Below are positions 1 to 8,815 of a stretch of 16,663 bases of DNA, in pieces. The stretch comes from Rhynchonema sp. JSB1_4 (Eukaryota; Nematoda; Chromadorea; Monhysterida; Xyalidae), in the NCBI GenBank assembly GCA_030248065.1, contig JASAMV010003346.1:1-16663 (forward strand), read 5' to 3'. A program made the translations under genes and the position numbers. The notes beneath the pieces were generated by a model that was not told the origin of the DNA, made no database searches, and saw only the letters and a list, made by a program, of their open reading frames with translations. Each line of letters opens with the position of its first letter. The stretch's first letter is position 1.

Positions 1-2763
1 CTTCCAATCCTTGTTGCCCGGCTGCACTTGTTTAGCAAGTGCTGCCAAGAGCCAACGATGGACACGCTCGACAGGGTCGCTGCGCGGGTTGTATGGGGTC
101 GTGAAACATTGCTTGACATTCCACGATTCGCAGAAGTTTCGCATTTCTGCAGAACGGAATTGTTTTCCGTTGTCGCTAATGAGCTCTTTGGGCGGCCCAT
201 TTTGCCCAATAAAGTGTGAAAGTGCTTCGACGCACTTTTCAGCCGTAAGGTCCGAAAGTATATAGACTTCGGGCCATTTGGTGAAAAGGCATACGAAAAC
301 AAGCACATCTTTATAGTTTTTGGACTCGGCCGCAGTGTTTTGCCCCTGTAGGCGCGAAGATTGTCGCTTACCTACTTGCAGGATGTCAAACGCAACTTTA
401 TGAAATGGTATTGGAACTATTTCATGCGGATGCATCTCTGGGGTATTCACTTGGCCGTGTCCTTGACGGAACGCGCAAATTGCACACTTTCGGCAATGGG
501 AGATGACATCTTGATGCATGTCTCTCCACCAAAACCGATTATGCAACATCTTGTATGTTCGTTTGAGCGAAAAATGCCCTGTATTTTCGTGTGCTGCTCG
601 CATCAGCGACAGCTTGTGTTTTTCTGGTACTATTAATCGTTGAGTTTGATCATATTCGTTCAACCAGAACAGAACATTGGTATCCTTATCGAGGAAGAAT
701 TTGTGCTTATTTTGCACATAGTACCGTTGAATGGCACTAATTGGTTTGTCCTCGATAGGATTTTTGATCAACTCAACAATTTTCGTAATCCAGTCATCAG
801 CTCTTTGAGCGAGACTGATTTTCTGAAACATTTCGGAGTTTTTGTAAATCTCCTCGATCGGTATCGTCTCTTCATCACCAAGGCGTGTGTTCACGGCCTC
901 TGATGGGTTATGGTGTCCACTCAGCACGTCATTTACGCGCTGCAGGACTACCTCACACCAGGGGTCGATATTGCACACGAACTGGTTGTGTAGCACAATG
1001 TCCATGTCTATATCATCTGGCCATGTCAGAATGCGCAGACAATATTTGGACAATTGGTCGATTCTATCGTCGGGCGACTGTTTGCCTAGTTCGGCCTCTA
1101 TGTCTTTCCTTATCTCACGGAATCTGATCGATTCCGGGATCCGGGAAAGAGCATCGGGCCCTGAATTTTGACGACCAGGTCGATATTCGATCTCTGGGTC
1201 ATAATCATTCAGAATGAGGCACCAGCGCTCGACTCGTGTATTATTGAAGCGCTCTCTCATACATGATTTGAGAGCTTGATGGTCAGTTATGACCTTGAGC
1301 GGCATTCGGTACACATAAGGCTGAAATTGCTGTAAACACCACACGACGGCTAGCATTTCTAGCTCGCTCGCGGTGTAATTTTGTTCCGCGGGAGTTAATC
1401 CACGCGATACATACGCAATTGGCCTCATAGCACCGTCACTTTGTTTTTGTTGCAGTATACCTCCAATACCGACTCCACATCCATCTGTTTCAACGATGAA
1501 TGGTTTGTTGAAGTCGGGATACACCAAAACTGAGTCTGAGGTTAGCAAATCTCGAAGGGATTTGAAGGCCTCCCTCTGCGCATCACCCCACACAAACACA
1601 GTGTGCTTGCGTAACAGGTTCGTCAGAGGTTTTGCAATTTTGGCATAACCTTCGATGAATCGTCGGTAATAACCCGATAAGCCCAGAAAGCGTCTGACTT
1701 CGTCAGGCGAGTCTGGTCTCGGGAAATTCTTTACTGCACTGACCGTTTTTGGATTAGGGCGCATGCCATTTTTGTCAACGATAAAGCCCAGATACAAAAT
1801 CTCCTCGGCACAGAATGTTGTCTTGCCAGGGGAAACTTTGAGACCGACCTCTTTTAGGCGGTTCAGGACTTTGTCGACCAATTTGACATGGTCCTCCAAT
1901 GTATTCGTGACAATCAGTATATCGTCGAGATAGACAGAAATCCGGTCATCGTCAAGAACTGACAGTGTCTCATCCATTACTCGCTGGAAAATGGCAGGAG
2001 CACACGTCAGGCCATATGGCATTCTGGTCCACTCAAACACGCCGGGGGGGGGGGTAAATGCCGCAATGTGCTGTGTTTGGGGATCCATCTTGACTTGCCA
2101 AAAACCGGAATTTAAGTCCATTTTCGTGAAATAACGCGGTTTGATGCGACCTAGTGTATCGATTAGGTCCGTGCATCTCGGTAATGGATAGGCGTCTTTA
2201 ATTGTGGCTGCATTAACCTTTCGGTAATCGCATGTAATGCGTACATCACCGTTAGGTTTCCAAACTGGATTGACCGGACTGGCCCAATCTGATTTGGATT
2301 TCACAATTATGCCTAACTTGAGAAGGTGCTCAAGCTGCTTCTTCACTGGTTCTCGGAAACAAAATGCCATACGGCGCACTTGTTGCCTGATGGGTGAATT
2401 ATCACCCACCTCCATACGACATTTGACTAAATCAAAATCACCGAAGTCACTTCCAGTTAGGAAAAATGCTTCGTGATTTTTGAGTAGTACTTTCTCGAGA
2501 GAAGCCCGAAATGAATTGTCGAGCTTCGCCAGTGTTTCACCGAAGTGCTTGTGCATCTCTTTGATACGGAATTGAAGTTCGGCTTGAGGGGAATCAAATG
2601 TGATAATCCCCTTTTCGCCAACCTTCTCGCTTTTCAAATCTTTGGTGTCAGCGTTTAGATCCGGCCTTTTTGCAGCGTTTGAGATGCGATCCACCTCTAC
2701 TGTTCGGCTCGGGTCACGCTGACTCGACTGAGCCGCTGCTCGTTTCCCGACTGGTTTGTCTCC
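1..2763 (-). CDS. pol: Pol polyprotein (RT, RNase H, integrase), open at left edge
   Basis: Reverse-strand reading gives an uninterrupted frame from 2763 to base 1, preceded by stops at 2764-2772. Reverse transcriptase: the first catalytic Asp is in KMDLNSGF (2116-2118), MPYGLTCAPAIFQR follows, and the YLDD box is at 1921-1932. RNase H: ETDGCGVGIGG, with Asp at 1483-1485, then TDHQALK. Integrase: an HHCC zinc motif (His 591 and 576, Cys 495 and 486), then catalytic Asp 385-387, Asp 172-174 in SDNGKQF, and Glu 67-69 in NPRSDPVERV. The order RT, RNase H, integrase is that of Ty3/gypsy (Metaviridae) elements. It would copy the element RNA in virus-like particles and insert the cDNA. The frame is -1 relative to Gag, so translation should enter at codon 2742-2740 by frameshifting. 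The C11 run at 2044-2054 keeps frame and encodes Pro residues. The C-terminus and 3' LTR lie outside the window. Intactness suggests a young copy (inference). Confidence 0.95.
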
Positions 2764-5700
2764 TCAACATTATGTTGAGTCGTTAAATTCGAATTTGTCG
2801 AACCTAACGCGAGATTCACCAATTGTTTTTCGAGCAGTTGGTTATTTTCATCGACGAAGGACTGTAAATCAGCGTCGTCGAGATTTTCGTGTTCGATTGA
2901 CCTTGTGACACCTTGCGATCGACAACATTTCGGCAGATAGGCCTCCGTTAGGATGGCCACTGGCTGGTCTTTGTCAATGAGACAGAGACTGTCCGTGTTG
3001 TTGTCGACTCTGACGACTATTTTGTCGTCGCACTGGTGCACATTGTACATTGTCGGTACAATTTCGACAGCTTGCTTCTCTTCCTCTGAGCTCACAGTAT
3101 TGGGCTCGAGGAGATACACACGGCCGTCTTGATCCTTGTCAAGCAAGGTTTTGAATGGCGTGTTATCCCCCCCTAAGCTGTGTACATGGGGGTGATACAC
3201 TTTCGCCTCGACATTGAGTGACGTGTGTGCTGGGATAACCACGTCTCGGGCAAATGCCACGATCGGGTCCTCCACCACCAGGTTCAGCAATTGTGCTGTT
3301 GGATCGTCTGGTGCGCACGGCTTAACGCCATCTCGATGTTTCTGTAATGTCGATGTCATTTTGAATGACATGACTTGATCACGATTGCCCTGTGTGGCTG
3401 GGTACAGGTCGCACTTGGGTACTCTCATAGATACCCGTTCCGACCGAAACTCCAAGCCATCAAGCAGGGTCTCCTCTTTCGTCAGTATTGCCCTGCCGGG
3501 CATGCCAAACAGGTCCATCGTGCCATATTTCGTGCAGAAGAATACAATATCTACCACTGGTAGATCTCCGCTGCCGATTGGCAATTTTATGAGACCTTCA
3601 ATCTCAATTACGTTCCTGTTGGCATCTCGACAGTTGATTTGACATGGCTGTATCTGATCTCGGTTGAATATGCCCGCGTTGACCATGTAGTCAACTGTTG
3701 CTTTGCTAAGCAAATTTGCGGTCGCACCCGAGTCATCAACAGCCACGAATTTGTGACCACAGACCTTGAGCACAATTTTCCGACTCGGTCGTACCGATTT
3801 GCTCAGGTCCGTGACACTCGCTGTAGTTTGTTCAGGCTTCAGGAGAGTTTTCTTTTTCTCCGGCAGTTTCGCATCGACTTTGGCTTCACACACATATTGG
3901 TTCTTGGAATTCAAGAAACCTGTGTAGTCCTCGTCGGTGGTACTGCAGTCTGAATCTGGTGTGTTCTGATCGAACACTCGAATATTCACGTCCAGATCAG
4001 GTGATGATTGCGGGTACGGTACTGTTGTGTACAGTGCCTGCTCAAAGTTCTGGGCCAAACCACTTAACCATTGGTCCTGTACATTATCCAGGTCCATGCC
4101 GTGGTTTTCCAGAAGTTGAGACTCATCAACTGTATCTGGTTGTGCGGCTTGCATTTCGTACTGTTGGTAACCACCGAAATATTCAGGCTCTTGCATGTAC
4201 GGTGCGGCTGACGTCGCATCGTAAAATTGCATAGCACTGTAGTCGGGGTACCCATAGTACGTTTGGTACTGATCAGCGAACATACCTTGGCTTTGGGCAT
4301 CGAAACCCGACGCCTGCGGTAGTTCTTGTTGCGAAATGGCAGATGTTTCACTGCTCTGGTCGCAACTTGTCTGTTGATCAGTATCTGCCGACCTGACTTT
4401 GGTTGCCGCTGGATTTTCTCGGCAATTTTGTGTATGTCTGCCGTCTGCCTGTTTACAGGTCGAGCAGAATTTCCGTTGACCAGGTGGTTGTTGCCGTGGT
4501 GCTTGCGCACCAAATTGGGCATAACCTGTGCCTGGCCTGAAACCATAGGTCCCTGGTCTAGCACTCTGGAATTGGTTCTGCATGCCAAACCTGTATTGCG
4601 GTTGCGGTATAAATCGCGGTGGCATGAACGGTCTACTTTGATACATGTTTGGAATCATGCGTGGTCGCATGCCAAACCGTGGTTGCCCGCGAAAGGGAGC
4701 ACCAGCTATGCCTGTCGGACGAAATCTGTTGGCCATACCGTAATTTGGTAATGGCGCGTTCTTGTCTTTTCCGTCAGTGACGGGGACATGGGGAACGCTT
4801 TTTCGTCTGATGTATAGCTTGATTGTGCTCTCAACCTTTCGAGCTTGCGTAACAATATCCTCGTAATGTATGGCATCGGTTCGCAATCTAACTTGCAACG
4901 CAATGTCGTTCAGTAACCCCTCAATGAAACGAGGACCTTTGGTCATTTTAATCGTTTCAGAGTTGTAATGAAACGCCATGCGGTTGTAGATTGCCTCGAA
5001 CCTGTTCTTGTAGTTATCTACCGTTTCACCTGGATTTTGCGTGACTGCTGAAAGTTCCGCATCCAGTTCCGATAGATGTTTGTATGTGGAGAAGGTCCTA
5101 ATCAATTCTCCTTTCACCGCTGCATAATCATGTTTGATTTCTTGCGGCAGTGAGTGGAGTTTTTGATGGGCGTCTCCAGAAAAATGCAAGGCCAGCAAAT
5201 CTAGCCTTTCGGCGTATGTCACTTTCATCAGATCACAGGCACGATCAAACTTGTTGAAATATTCAATGATATCTCCAGTTTTCGTGCCTTCGTACCGTTT
5301 ATATGTAGTAACGGTCGTGATCGTTTCGATGACTTTCTGGTATCTGATCATGTCATCAACCGGCTGTTGTCCTGACGGGTCAGGTCTAGGAATGTAAATG
5401 CCTGGTTGTGTTGCGCAGTAATTCAGATCATCAATGATGGCTGGTTCCTGCGGCTTATTTTGATCAGTCAAGCCACTTCGCGGGTATGCTAGATTCGGCG
5501 ATGTTTCAGACTTTTGTTGGGTCTGCAATTTTATGACAGGCCCAAATGATGTCTTAACATCCGCTTGTTTATCAATTGAAATATTTGGAGTTTCCTTGAA
5601 CGCCATAAAGTAGGTTTCTGGAAAACCCACTTGTGGTGCTCTAGGCATCGCCCAATATCGCTTGCCATCTTCACGAATCATGCGAGTTGCCACTGGCACC

Positions 5701-7208
5701 TCGATATGGTCGTAACTGTCAGCGATTAATTGGGAGAATGGAACTCCTTGTTCGTCAAGCAATTTTGTATTGAATATATAATTGTCAAAATGGCTCGTTA
5801 TATAGGCAGGGACGTGTTGTAAAAACACGTCATCGGTTTTCGCGTCAATCCCTGCCGGATCGACCCAGACACCATCAATGGGTCGGATCTGTTTGCCCGG
5901 CGGTATTGCGCGAAACAAACCGTCTACTGCCAAATAACGGCCTGTTTCCGCATCTATGACTGGTGGCAATTTAGCCGGTAACCAGTCTGGAGGTGCGGAA
6001 TTCGATGTATATTGTTCTGTTTGCAGTCCACTGGGTCCCGGTCGGCTGCCATCAGGGAACCTAACGGTTTTCCCTGTTGGCTTGCTTCGGAATCGCTGTG
6101 GGTCTGTATCGTCTGTATTTTGTTGAACTGGCGGGTGTGCGGGCTGCCCCGTGCCATTTACGGCATTATTCGGTGGCTGGCCCCCACTCGCCTGTTGTGA
6201 AGAACGGCTTGTTCCCGGTGGATCGGTTGTACCGTCGTCCAGGTGAACAACACCGTCGTCACTCGGCTGTTGCTTGCATGGGTGTAAAACCCTCGGTTTC
6301 AGCCAAATTTCGACTTTCGGGGGCGTAGCGACCGAACTGTCAGTCATAACGCTTCCCCGGTCGAATTTCTCACACAAATTGTCGAACTCATAACGTTCGA
6401 CTTCGGTGAGAGGCTGTTTCATTTTTAATTGCCTCAAATAGTACCGAAACTTTCTGAGTTTCGGGTCCTTTCTGAGGTGGTCGAAGACATATTGCCAAGA
6501 GTATCCTTCCTCGGCTAAGGGTATCTCATTTGGATCCCCGCCGGCTTCGGGTACCGTGGCTATTTGGTCTCGACGTTGGGTGCCTGGATAAACCGGTGAA
6601 ATCTCCCAATTCGGACTTTTTCCAGAATTGGGGATTTTCGGAGTGGAAACACTTGGTTGAAACGACGTTGAGGGCGGAGTTTCATCCCGATCGGATGACT
6701 CCGACGAAGTGGAGGGAGCAATTATTTCCGGAGATGCCGGAATTTGCTCCACTCGCTGCTTCGCCTCCTCTATTGTCGCTTCCAACTTTTGTTTCCTTGA
6801 CTTGTATATTATTTTGCAGGCGCTTGGAAGCTTGGAAAAAGTTTCATCCAGCTTTTTACCAACTTGAATTGCAAGTTGGGGCTGTCGCCGAAGCTGGTAT
6901 TCCCATCGCTTCAGCGCTTTTTCGAAGCTTCGATTTGTCGCATTTTTCGGCGACTTTGTGTGTGACTGGGAAGTCACTCGCTTTAATTTTCGGGCTTTTG
7001 GGGCCCATGTATTTCGTCGCGGAGTGTTTTTCACACTGCCACGCGACTCATTTGCTGTTTTCTCGTGCGCCCCGCTTTTTTCAAAGTCTCCTGGGGCGGA
7101 GACGAACGAATCGTCAAGTTCTGCCTGTCCATCCCCGAGGGAAGTACTTTCCAACTCGGGGTTGGACTGCGTTTCGAACTCTCGATTCGAATTTTGTTGT
7201 GCCGACAT
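2697..7208 (-). CDS. gag: Gag-protease polyprotein of a Ty3/gypsy-type retrotransposon
   Basis: This is a 1503-residue ORF. The ATG at 7208 sits in context AAAATG and has an in-frame TAA a few codons upstream, so it is the first possible start. Residues 1 to about 600 are low-complexity and charged (Ser/Pro/Gln rich) around a conserved-looking block at about 430-560. Residues about 620-800 resemble the retrotransposon Gag capsid family (RYEGTKTGDIIEYFNKF, Glu640). Residues 825-913 are rich in Arg, Gly, Pro and Phe and precede a CCHC knuckle at Cys915, Cys918, His925, Cys929, with atypical C-x2-C-x6-H-x3-C spacing. A Tyr/Gln-rich acidic stretch follows. The aspartic protease is marked by VDDSGATANLL (Asp1159) and DLFGMPGRAIL (from Asp1232). 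The final 200 residues resemble the linker that follows protease in gypsy elements. The protein would form particles, package RNA and process the polyprotein. Protease in the gag frame, with pol in -1, is the notable layout. At 1503 residues it is much longer than a typical gypsy Gag. Confidence 0.93.
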   Translation of the reverse strand: MSAQQNSNREFETQSNPELESTSLGDGQAELDDSFVSAPGDFEKSGAHEKTANESRGSVKNTPRRNTWAPKARKLKRVTSQSHTKSPKNATNRSFEKALKRWEYQLRRQPQLAIQVGKKLDETFSKLPSACKIIYKSRKQKLEATIEEAKQRVEQIPASPEIIAPSTSSESSDRDETPPSTSFQPSVSTPKIPNSGKSPNWEISPVYPGTQRRDQIATVPEAGGDPNEIPLAEEGYSWQYVFDHLRKDPKLRKFRYYLRQLKMKQPLTEVERYEFDNLCEKFDRGSVMTDSSVATPPKVEIWLKPRVLHPCKQQPSDDGVVHLDDGTTDPPGTSRSSQQASGGQPPNNAVNGTGQPAHPPVQQNTDDTDPQRFRSKPTGKTVRFPDGSRPGPSGLQTEQYTSNSAPPDWLPAKLPPVIDAETGRYLAVDGLFRAIPPGKQIRPIDGVWVDPAGIDAKTDDVFLQHVPAYITSHFDNYIFNTKLLDEQGVPFSQLIADSYDHIEVPVATRMIREDGKRYWAMPRAPQVGFPETYFMAFKETPNISIDKQADVKTSFGPVIKLQTQQKSETSPNLAYPRSGLTDQNKPQEPAIIDDLNYCATQPGIYIPRPDPSGQQPVDDMIRYQKVIETITTVTTYKRYEGTKTGDIIEYFNKFDRACDLMKVTYAERLDLLALHFSGDAHQKLHSLPQEIKHDYAAVKGELIRTFSTYKHLSELDAELSAVTQNPGETVDNYKNRFEAIYNRMAFHYNSETIKMTKGPRFIEGLLNDIALQVRLRTDAIHYEDIVTQARKVESTIKLYIRRKSVPHVPVTDGKDKNAPLPNYGMANRFRPTGIAGAPFRGQPRFGMRPRMIPNMYQSRPFMPPRFIPQPQYRFGMQNQFQSARPGTYGFRPGTGYAQFGAQAPRQQPPGQRKFCSTCKQADGRHTQNCRENPAATKVRSADTDQQTSCDQSSETSAISQQELPQASGFDAQSQGMFADQYQTYYGYPDYSAMQFYDATSAAPYMQEPEYFGGYQQYEMQAAQPDTVDESQLLENHGMDLDNVQDQWLSGLAQNFEQALYTTVPYPQSSPDLDVNIRVFDQNTPDSDCSTTDEDYTGFLNSKNQYVCEAKVDAKLPEKKKTLLKPEQTTASVTDLSKSVRPSRKIVLKVCGHKFVAVDDSGATANLLSKATVDYMVNAGIFNRDQIQPCQINCRDANRNVIEIEGLIKLPIGSGDLPVVDIVFFCTKYGTMDLFGMPGRAILTKEETLLDGLEFRSERVSMRVPKCDLYPATQGNRDQVMSFKMTSTLQKHRDGVKPCAPDDPTAQLLNLVVEDPIVAFARDVVIPAHTSLNVEAKVYHPHVHSLGGDNTPFKTLLDKDQDGRVYLLEPNTVSSEEEKQAVEIVPTMYNVHQCDDKIVVRVDNNTDSLCLIDKDQPVAILTEAYLPKCCRSQGVTRSIEHENLDDADLQSFVDENNQLLEKQLVNLALGSTNSNLTTQHNVEETNQSGNEQRLSRVSVTRAEQ
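2705..2748 (-). promoter_or_regulatory. Programmed -1 ribosomal frameshift signal between gag and pol
   Basis: Within the 67-nt overlap of the two frames, the sense strand reads GGGAAAC at 2748-2742. It is phased G GGA AAC in the gag frame, which is the X XXY YYZ form of a -1 slippery site. After a 6-nt spacer, CGGCTC (2735-2730) pairs perfectly with GAGCCG (2710-2705). Inside this, GTCA (2723-2720) can pair with TGAC (2716-2713) around a GCG loop. The gag stop is at 2699-2697. The phase, the spacer length, the stem and the position in a short overlap all agree. GGGAAAC is a known slippery heptamer in type D retroviruses. Function here is inferred from sequence. Confidence 0.85.
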
Positions 7209-7234
7209 TTTTGGGGTTTTAATTTACGGGAAAA

Positions 7235-7312
7235 CAATAAATAAAGCGCCGTTAGCCCAAGTCCCTAAGACCTGTTGGAGAATTGCTCGGAAGCCAACGC
7301 GCTCCTTTATTG
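7235..7312 (-). promoter_or_regulatory. Leader hairpin 1 with conserved 38-nt cap
   Basis: The 38-nt core at 7256-7293 is identical to cores at 7374-7411 and 7479-7516. The flanks pair: CAATAAA 7235-7241 with TTTATTG 7306-7312, GCGC 7246-7249 with 7299-7302, and GTTAGC 7251-7256 with GCCAAC 7293-7298. The last stem has an A:C mismatch on the plus strand that becomes a G:U wobble in the sense RNA, as expected if selection acts on the transcript. It lies just upstream of the Gag ATG. Confidence 0.8.
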
Positions 7313-7357
7313 AAGTCCTTGGAAAAATAAAAGTATTTTGCAGATTTAGCCGACTCA

Positions 7358-7429
7358 ACTGCTAGGTTTTCTCCCCAAGTCCCTAAGACCTGTTGGAGAA
7401 TTGCTCGGAAGGAGAAAAACCACAGCAGT
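7358..7429 (-). promoter_or_regulatory. Leader hairpin 2 with conserved 38-nt cap
   Basis: This is the second copy of the identical core (7374-7411). The stem is ACTGCT 7358-7363 with AGCAGT 7424-7429, and GGTTTTCTCC 7365-7374 with GGAGAAAAACC 7411-7421 (one bulged A). The stem sequence is unrelated to those of hairpins 1 and 3. In the sense RNA the cap can form two small sub-stems: GAG with CTC, and CCAA with TTGG enclosing GTC with GAC. This would give a branched head. Confidence 0.82.
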
Positions 7430-7455
7430 CGGGTCTTTTGGTTTTAGTTTTTACG

Positions 7456-7539
7456 GGTGCTACAACCGAAAATGTCTGCCCAAGTCCCTAAGACCTGTTG
7501 GAGAATTGCTCGGAAGCAGACAAGGTCGATTTCGGCACC
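7456..7539 (-). promoter_or_regulatory. Leader hairpin 3 with conserved 38-nt cap, overlapping the PBS
   Basis: This is the third identical core (7479-7516). GTCTGC 7474-7479 pairs with GCAGAC 7516-7521, CCGAAA 7466-7471 with TTTCGG 7530-7535, and GGTG 7456-7459 with CACC 7536-7539. The outer two stems use the primer-binding site, so this hairpin and primer tRNA annealing should be mutually exclusive. Confidence 0.8.
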
Positions 7540-7540
7540 A
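7530..7540 (-). other. Primer-binding site matching the tRNA-Phe 3' end
   Basis: The sense strand reads TGGTGCCGAAA. This is complementary to the last 11 nt of eukaryotic tRNA-Phe (acceptor strand TTTCGGC, discriminator A, then CCA). The match stops at the T-stem, as is common for PBSs. It lies about 320 nt upstream of the Gag ATG and a few bases downstream of a possible LTR terminus ending in CA (sense). The tRNA identity rests on recalled eukaryotic tRNA-Phe sequences. Confidence 0.75.
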
Positions 7541-8022
7541 AAACTGGGTGACCAAGGACCTGCTTTTTGTGCTGTGTATTGCACTAACAGCACTCGTGCT
7601 TTCTAGGCGTAAGTCCGGTCGTGGTTCCTAATTTAGGACCCCAAAGTGGCGTTTATAAAAACGCGCACACCAACCAGAAAAACACACTAAAATGCACAAA
7701 GTGCCTTTTTGTTTTTGATTTTGTGGGCTAATTTTAGCACCACTCGCAGGAAACACAGAATTATAATTGCAAAAATACAAAAATAAATTCCACAGCTTCC
7801 AATTGCACAAATGCACAATAAATGCACAGCACGAAAAAATTACAAGTCCTTATCAGATAATAGTTGAGCTCTAAACGCCCTTGCTGTTGACGACTGGACC
7901 AGCGATTGCAGATCGCAAAACGCGGTCACATCGCAACTCGCCTACCTAGTTAAGCAAAAATTGGGTTTTGAAGCAAAAATTGGCCAGGTGGCTTAAATTT
8001 TTAGAGCTTACTCGACCTCCTT

Positions 8023-8029
8023 CTTTATA
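8023..8029 (-). promoter_or_regulatory. Candidate TATA box of the LTR promoter
   Basis: The sense strand reads AGTATAAAGAAGG. It is upstream of the PBS and leader and just downstream of a 13-bp inverted repeat. A second candidate, TATAAAC at 7657-7651, would leave a very short R-U5. Neither can be confirmed from sequence alone. Confidence 0.35.
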
Positions 8030-8066
8030 CTCGGTGTGTCGACCGAGTAAAACCAACCTGAGGATC

Positions 8067-8101
8067 ACAAATTAGTGGGGCACAACTTCCCACTAATTTG
8101 T
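8067..8101. repeat. 13-bp perfect inverted repeat in the LTR region
   Basis: ACAAATTAGTGGG (8067-8079) and CCCACTAATTTGT (8089-8101) are perfect complements separated by 9 nt. It lies about 40 bp upstream (sense) of a TATA candidate, so a protein-binding palindrome or promoter element is possible. A shorter inverted repeat (ACTCGGT and ACCGAGT) lies nearby around 8029-8048. Confidence 0.7.
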
Positions 8102-8319
8102 CCGTCCCGACCGGCTTGGGGTTGGCCTTGACTTTGGAGCCGGTATCGCCTTCGTTAATCGCGACGATAATAATTTATTAGATTTACGGCGACTGTTTTT
8201 AGGTTGATAATCGATGCGTTGTCCAATTCGATCGCCAATTCGGCCCTTTTGGTTGTTGATTGGGTCGCCGTCTTGTCGCTCGTTCGTCCAACTTACCAAC
8301 TTACCAAAAAGCAAAACAG

Positions 8320-8720
8320 TACGTTGAAAATGTATATTGGCTCGTAGGGTCCGGCCGGACCTTTTTGGCTTCTATTGAAGACCAAACAAGGTTGGGGTAA
8401 AAAGTTCTACTGGAGGTGGGACCTCCAACTGTAGATCTTCGACCCCCCGGGGTCCTACTTTTACTGTATTATGGACGGTGGAGAGTCGAGACCCTGACCA
8501 CACCGAAAGCAGGCAAGTCGGAAGTCAGCGCGATTGCTCGCGGAGAAGACCGAAGCGCCTCAGAATCGGGGGCACAGTTGGAACTCGGCTTAATCTCTTG
8601 TTGGACGGAATTGCATTAATAAATAAAATGTCTTGATTACCTATTGCTTAGGCATGACCTATTGCGCATGAATTGGGTTTGGTTTTAAGAGATAAAAGTG
8701 GAAATGGAATGAGTTTGTGA
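8320..8720. other. Unassigned stretch
   Basis: No coding region or known element was recognised. It contains the palindrome GGTCCGGCCGGACC near 8350 and a small hairpin at 8407-8434 (TGGAGGT, GGG loop, ACCTCCA, with flanking CTAC and GTAG). There is also an imperfect direct repeat of ACCTATTGC about 8640-8670. Part may belong to the LTR or to its insertion flank. Confidence 0.5.
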
Positions 8721-8815
8721 TTTTATATTTTATTAAAAATAAGATTTGTTAGAAAAGGCAATGGGCGCGCGAGAGTGAGAGAAAAGCAAAGACTATAGGC
8801 GTGATCGCACCTAAG

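Larger units (their letters stand above)
7545..8319 (-). repeat. Probable 5' LTR (outer boundary uncertain)
   Basis: The sense 3' end is placed at 7545, where the strand reads CCCA followed by 4 nt and then the PBS. The 5' end cannot be fixed without the other LTR. A sense start TGTTTTGC at 8319 is only one candidate, and the true edge may lie between about 8000 and 8600. No coding potential is visible. Candidate promoter elements are TATAAAG (sense, 8029-8023) and TATAAAC (sense, 7657-7651). A sense AATAAA lies near 8175. Confidence 0.45.

Noticed and set aside
11..1171. Short plus-strand ORFs over the pol region
   Set aside because: The minus strand has one continuous frame with RT, RNase H and integrase motifs. 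The plus ORFs are shadows.
2041..2056. The G/C homopolymer in RT as a frameshift mutation
   Set aside because: Reading through it keeps frame and gives the expected AFT-PPP-GVFEW segment at the usual length.
6530..7222. A 230-codon plus-strand ORF opposite the Gag N-terminus, plus smaller plus-strand ORFs through 3375-6328
   Set aside because: They lie fully antisense to the well-supported Gag frame, show no domain signal, and are expected from its codon composition.
7521..7540. A tRNA-Phe gene fragment
   Set aside because: Only the last 11 bases match. There is no T-loop or other arm, and the position fits a primer-binding site.
8416..8619. A 67-codon ORF followed by AATAAA
   Set aside because: No recognisable domain or initiation support. 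Too short to separate from chance.
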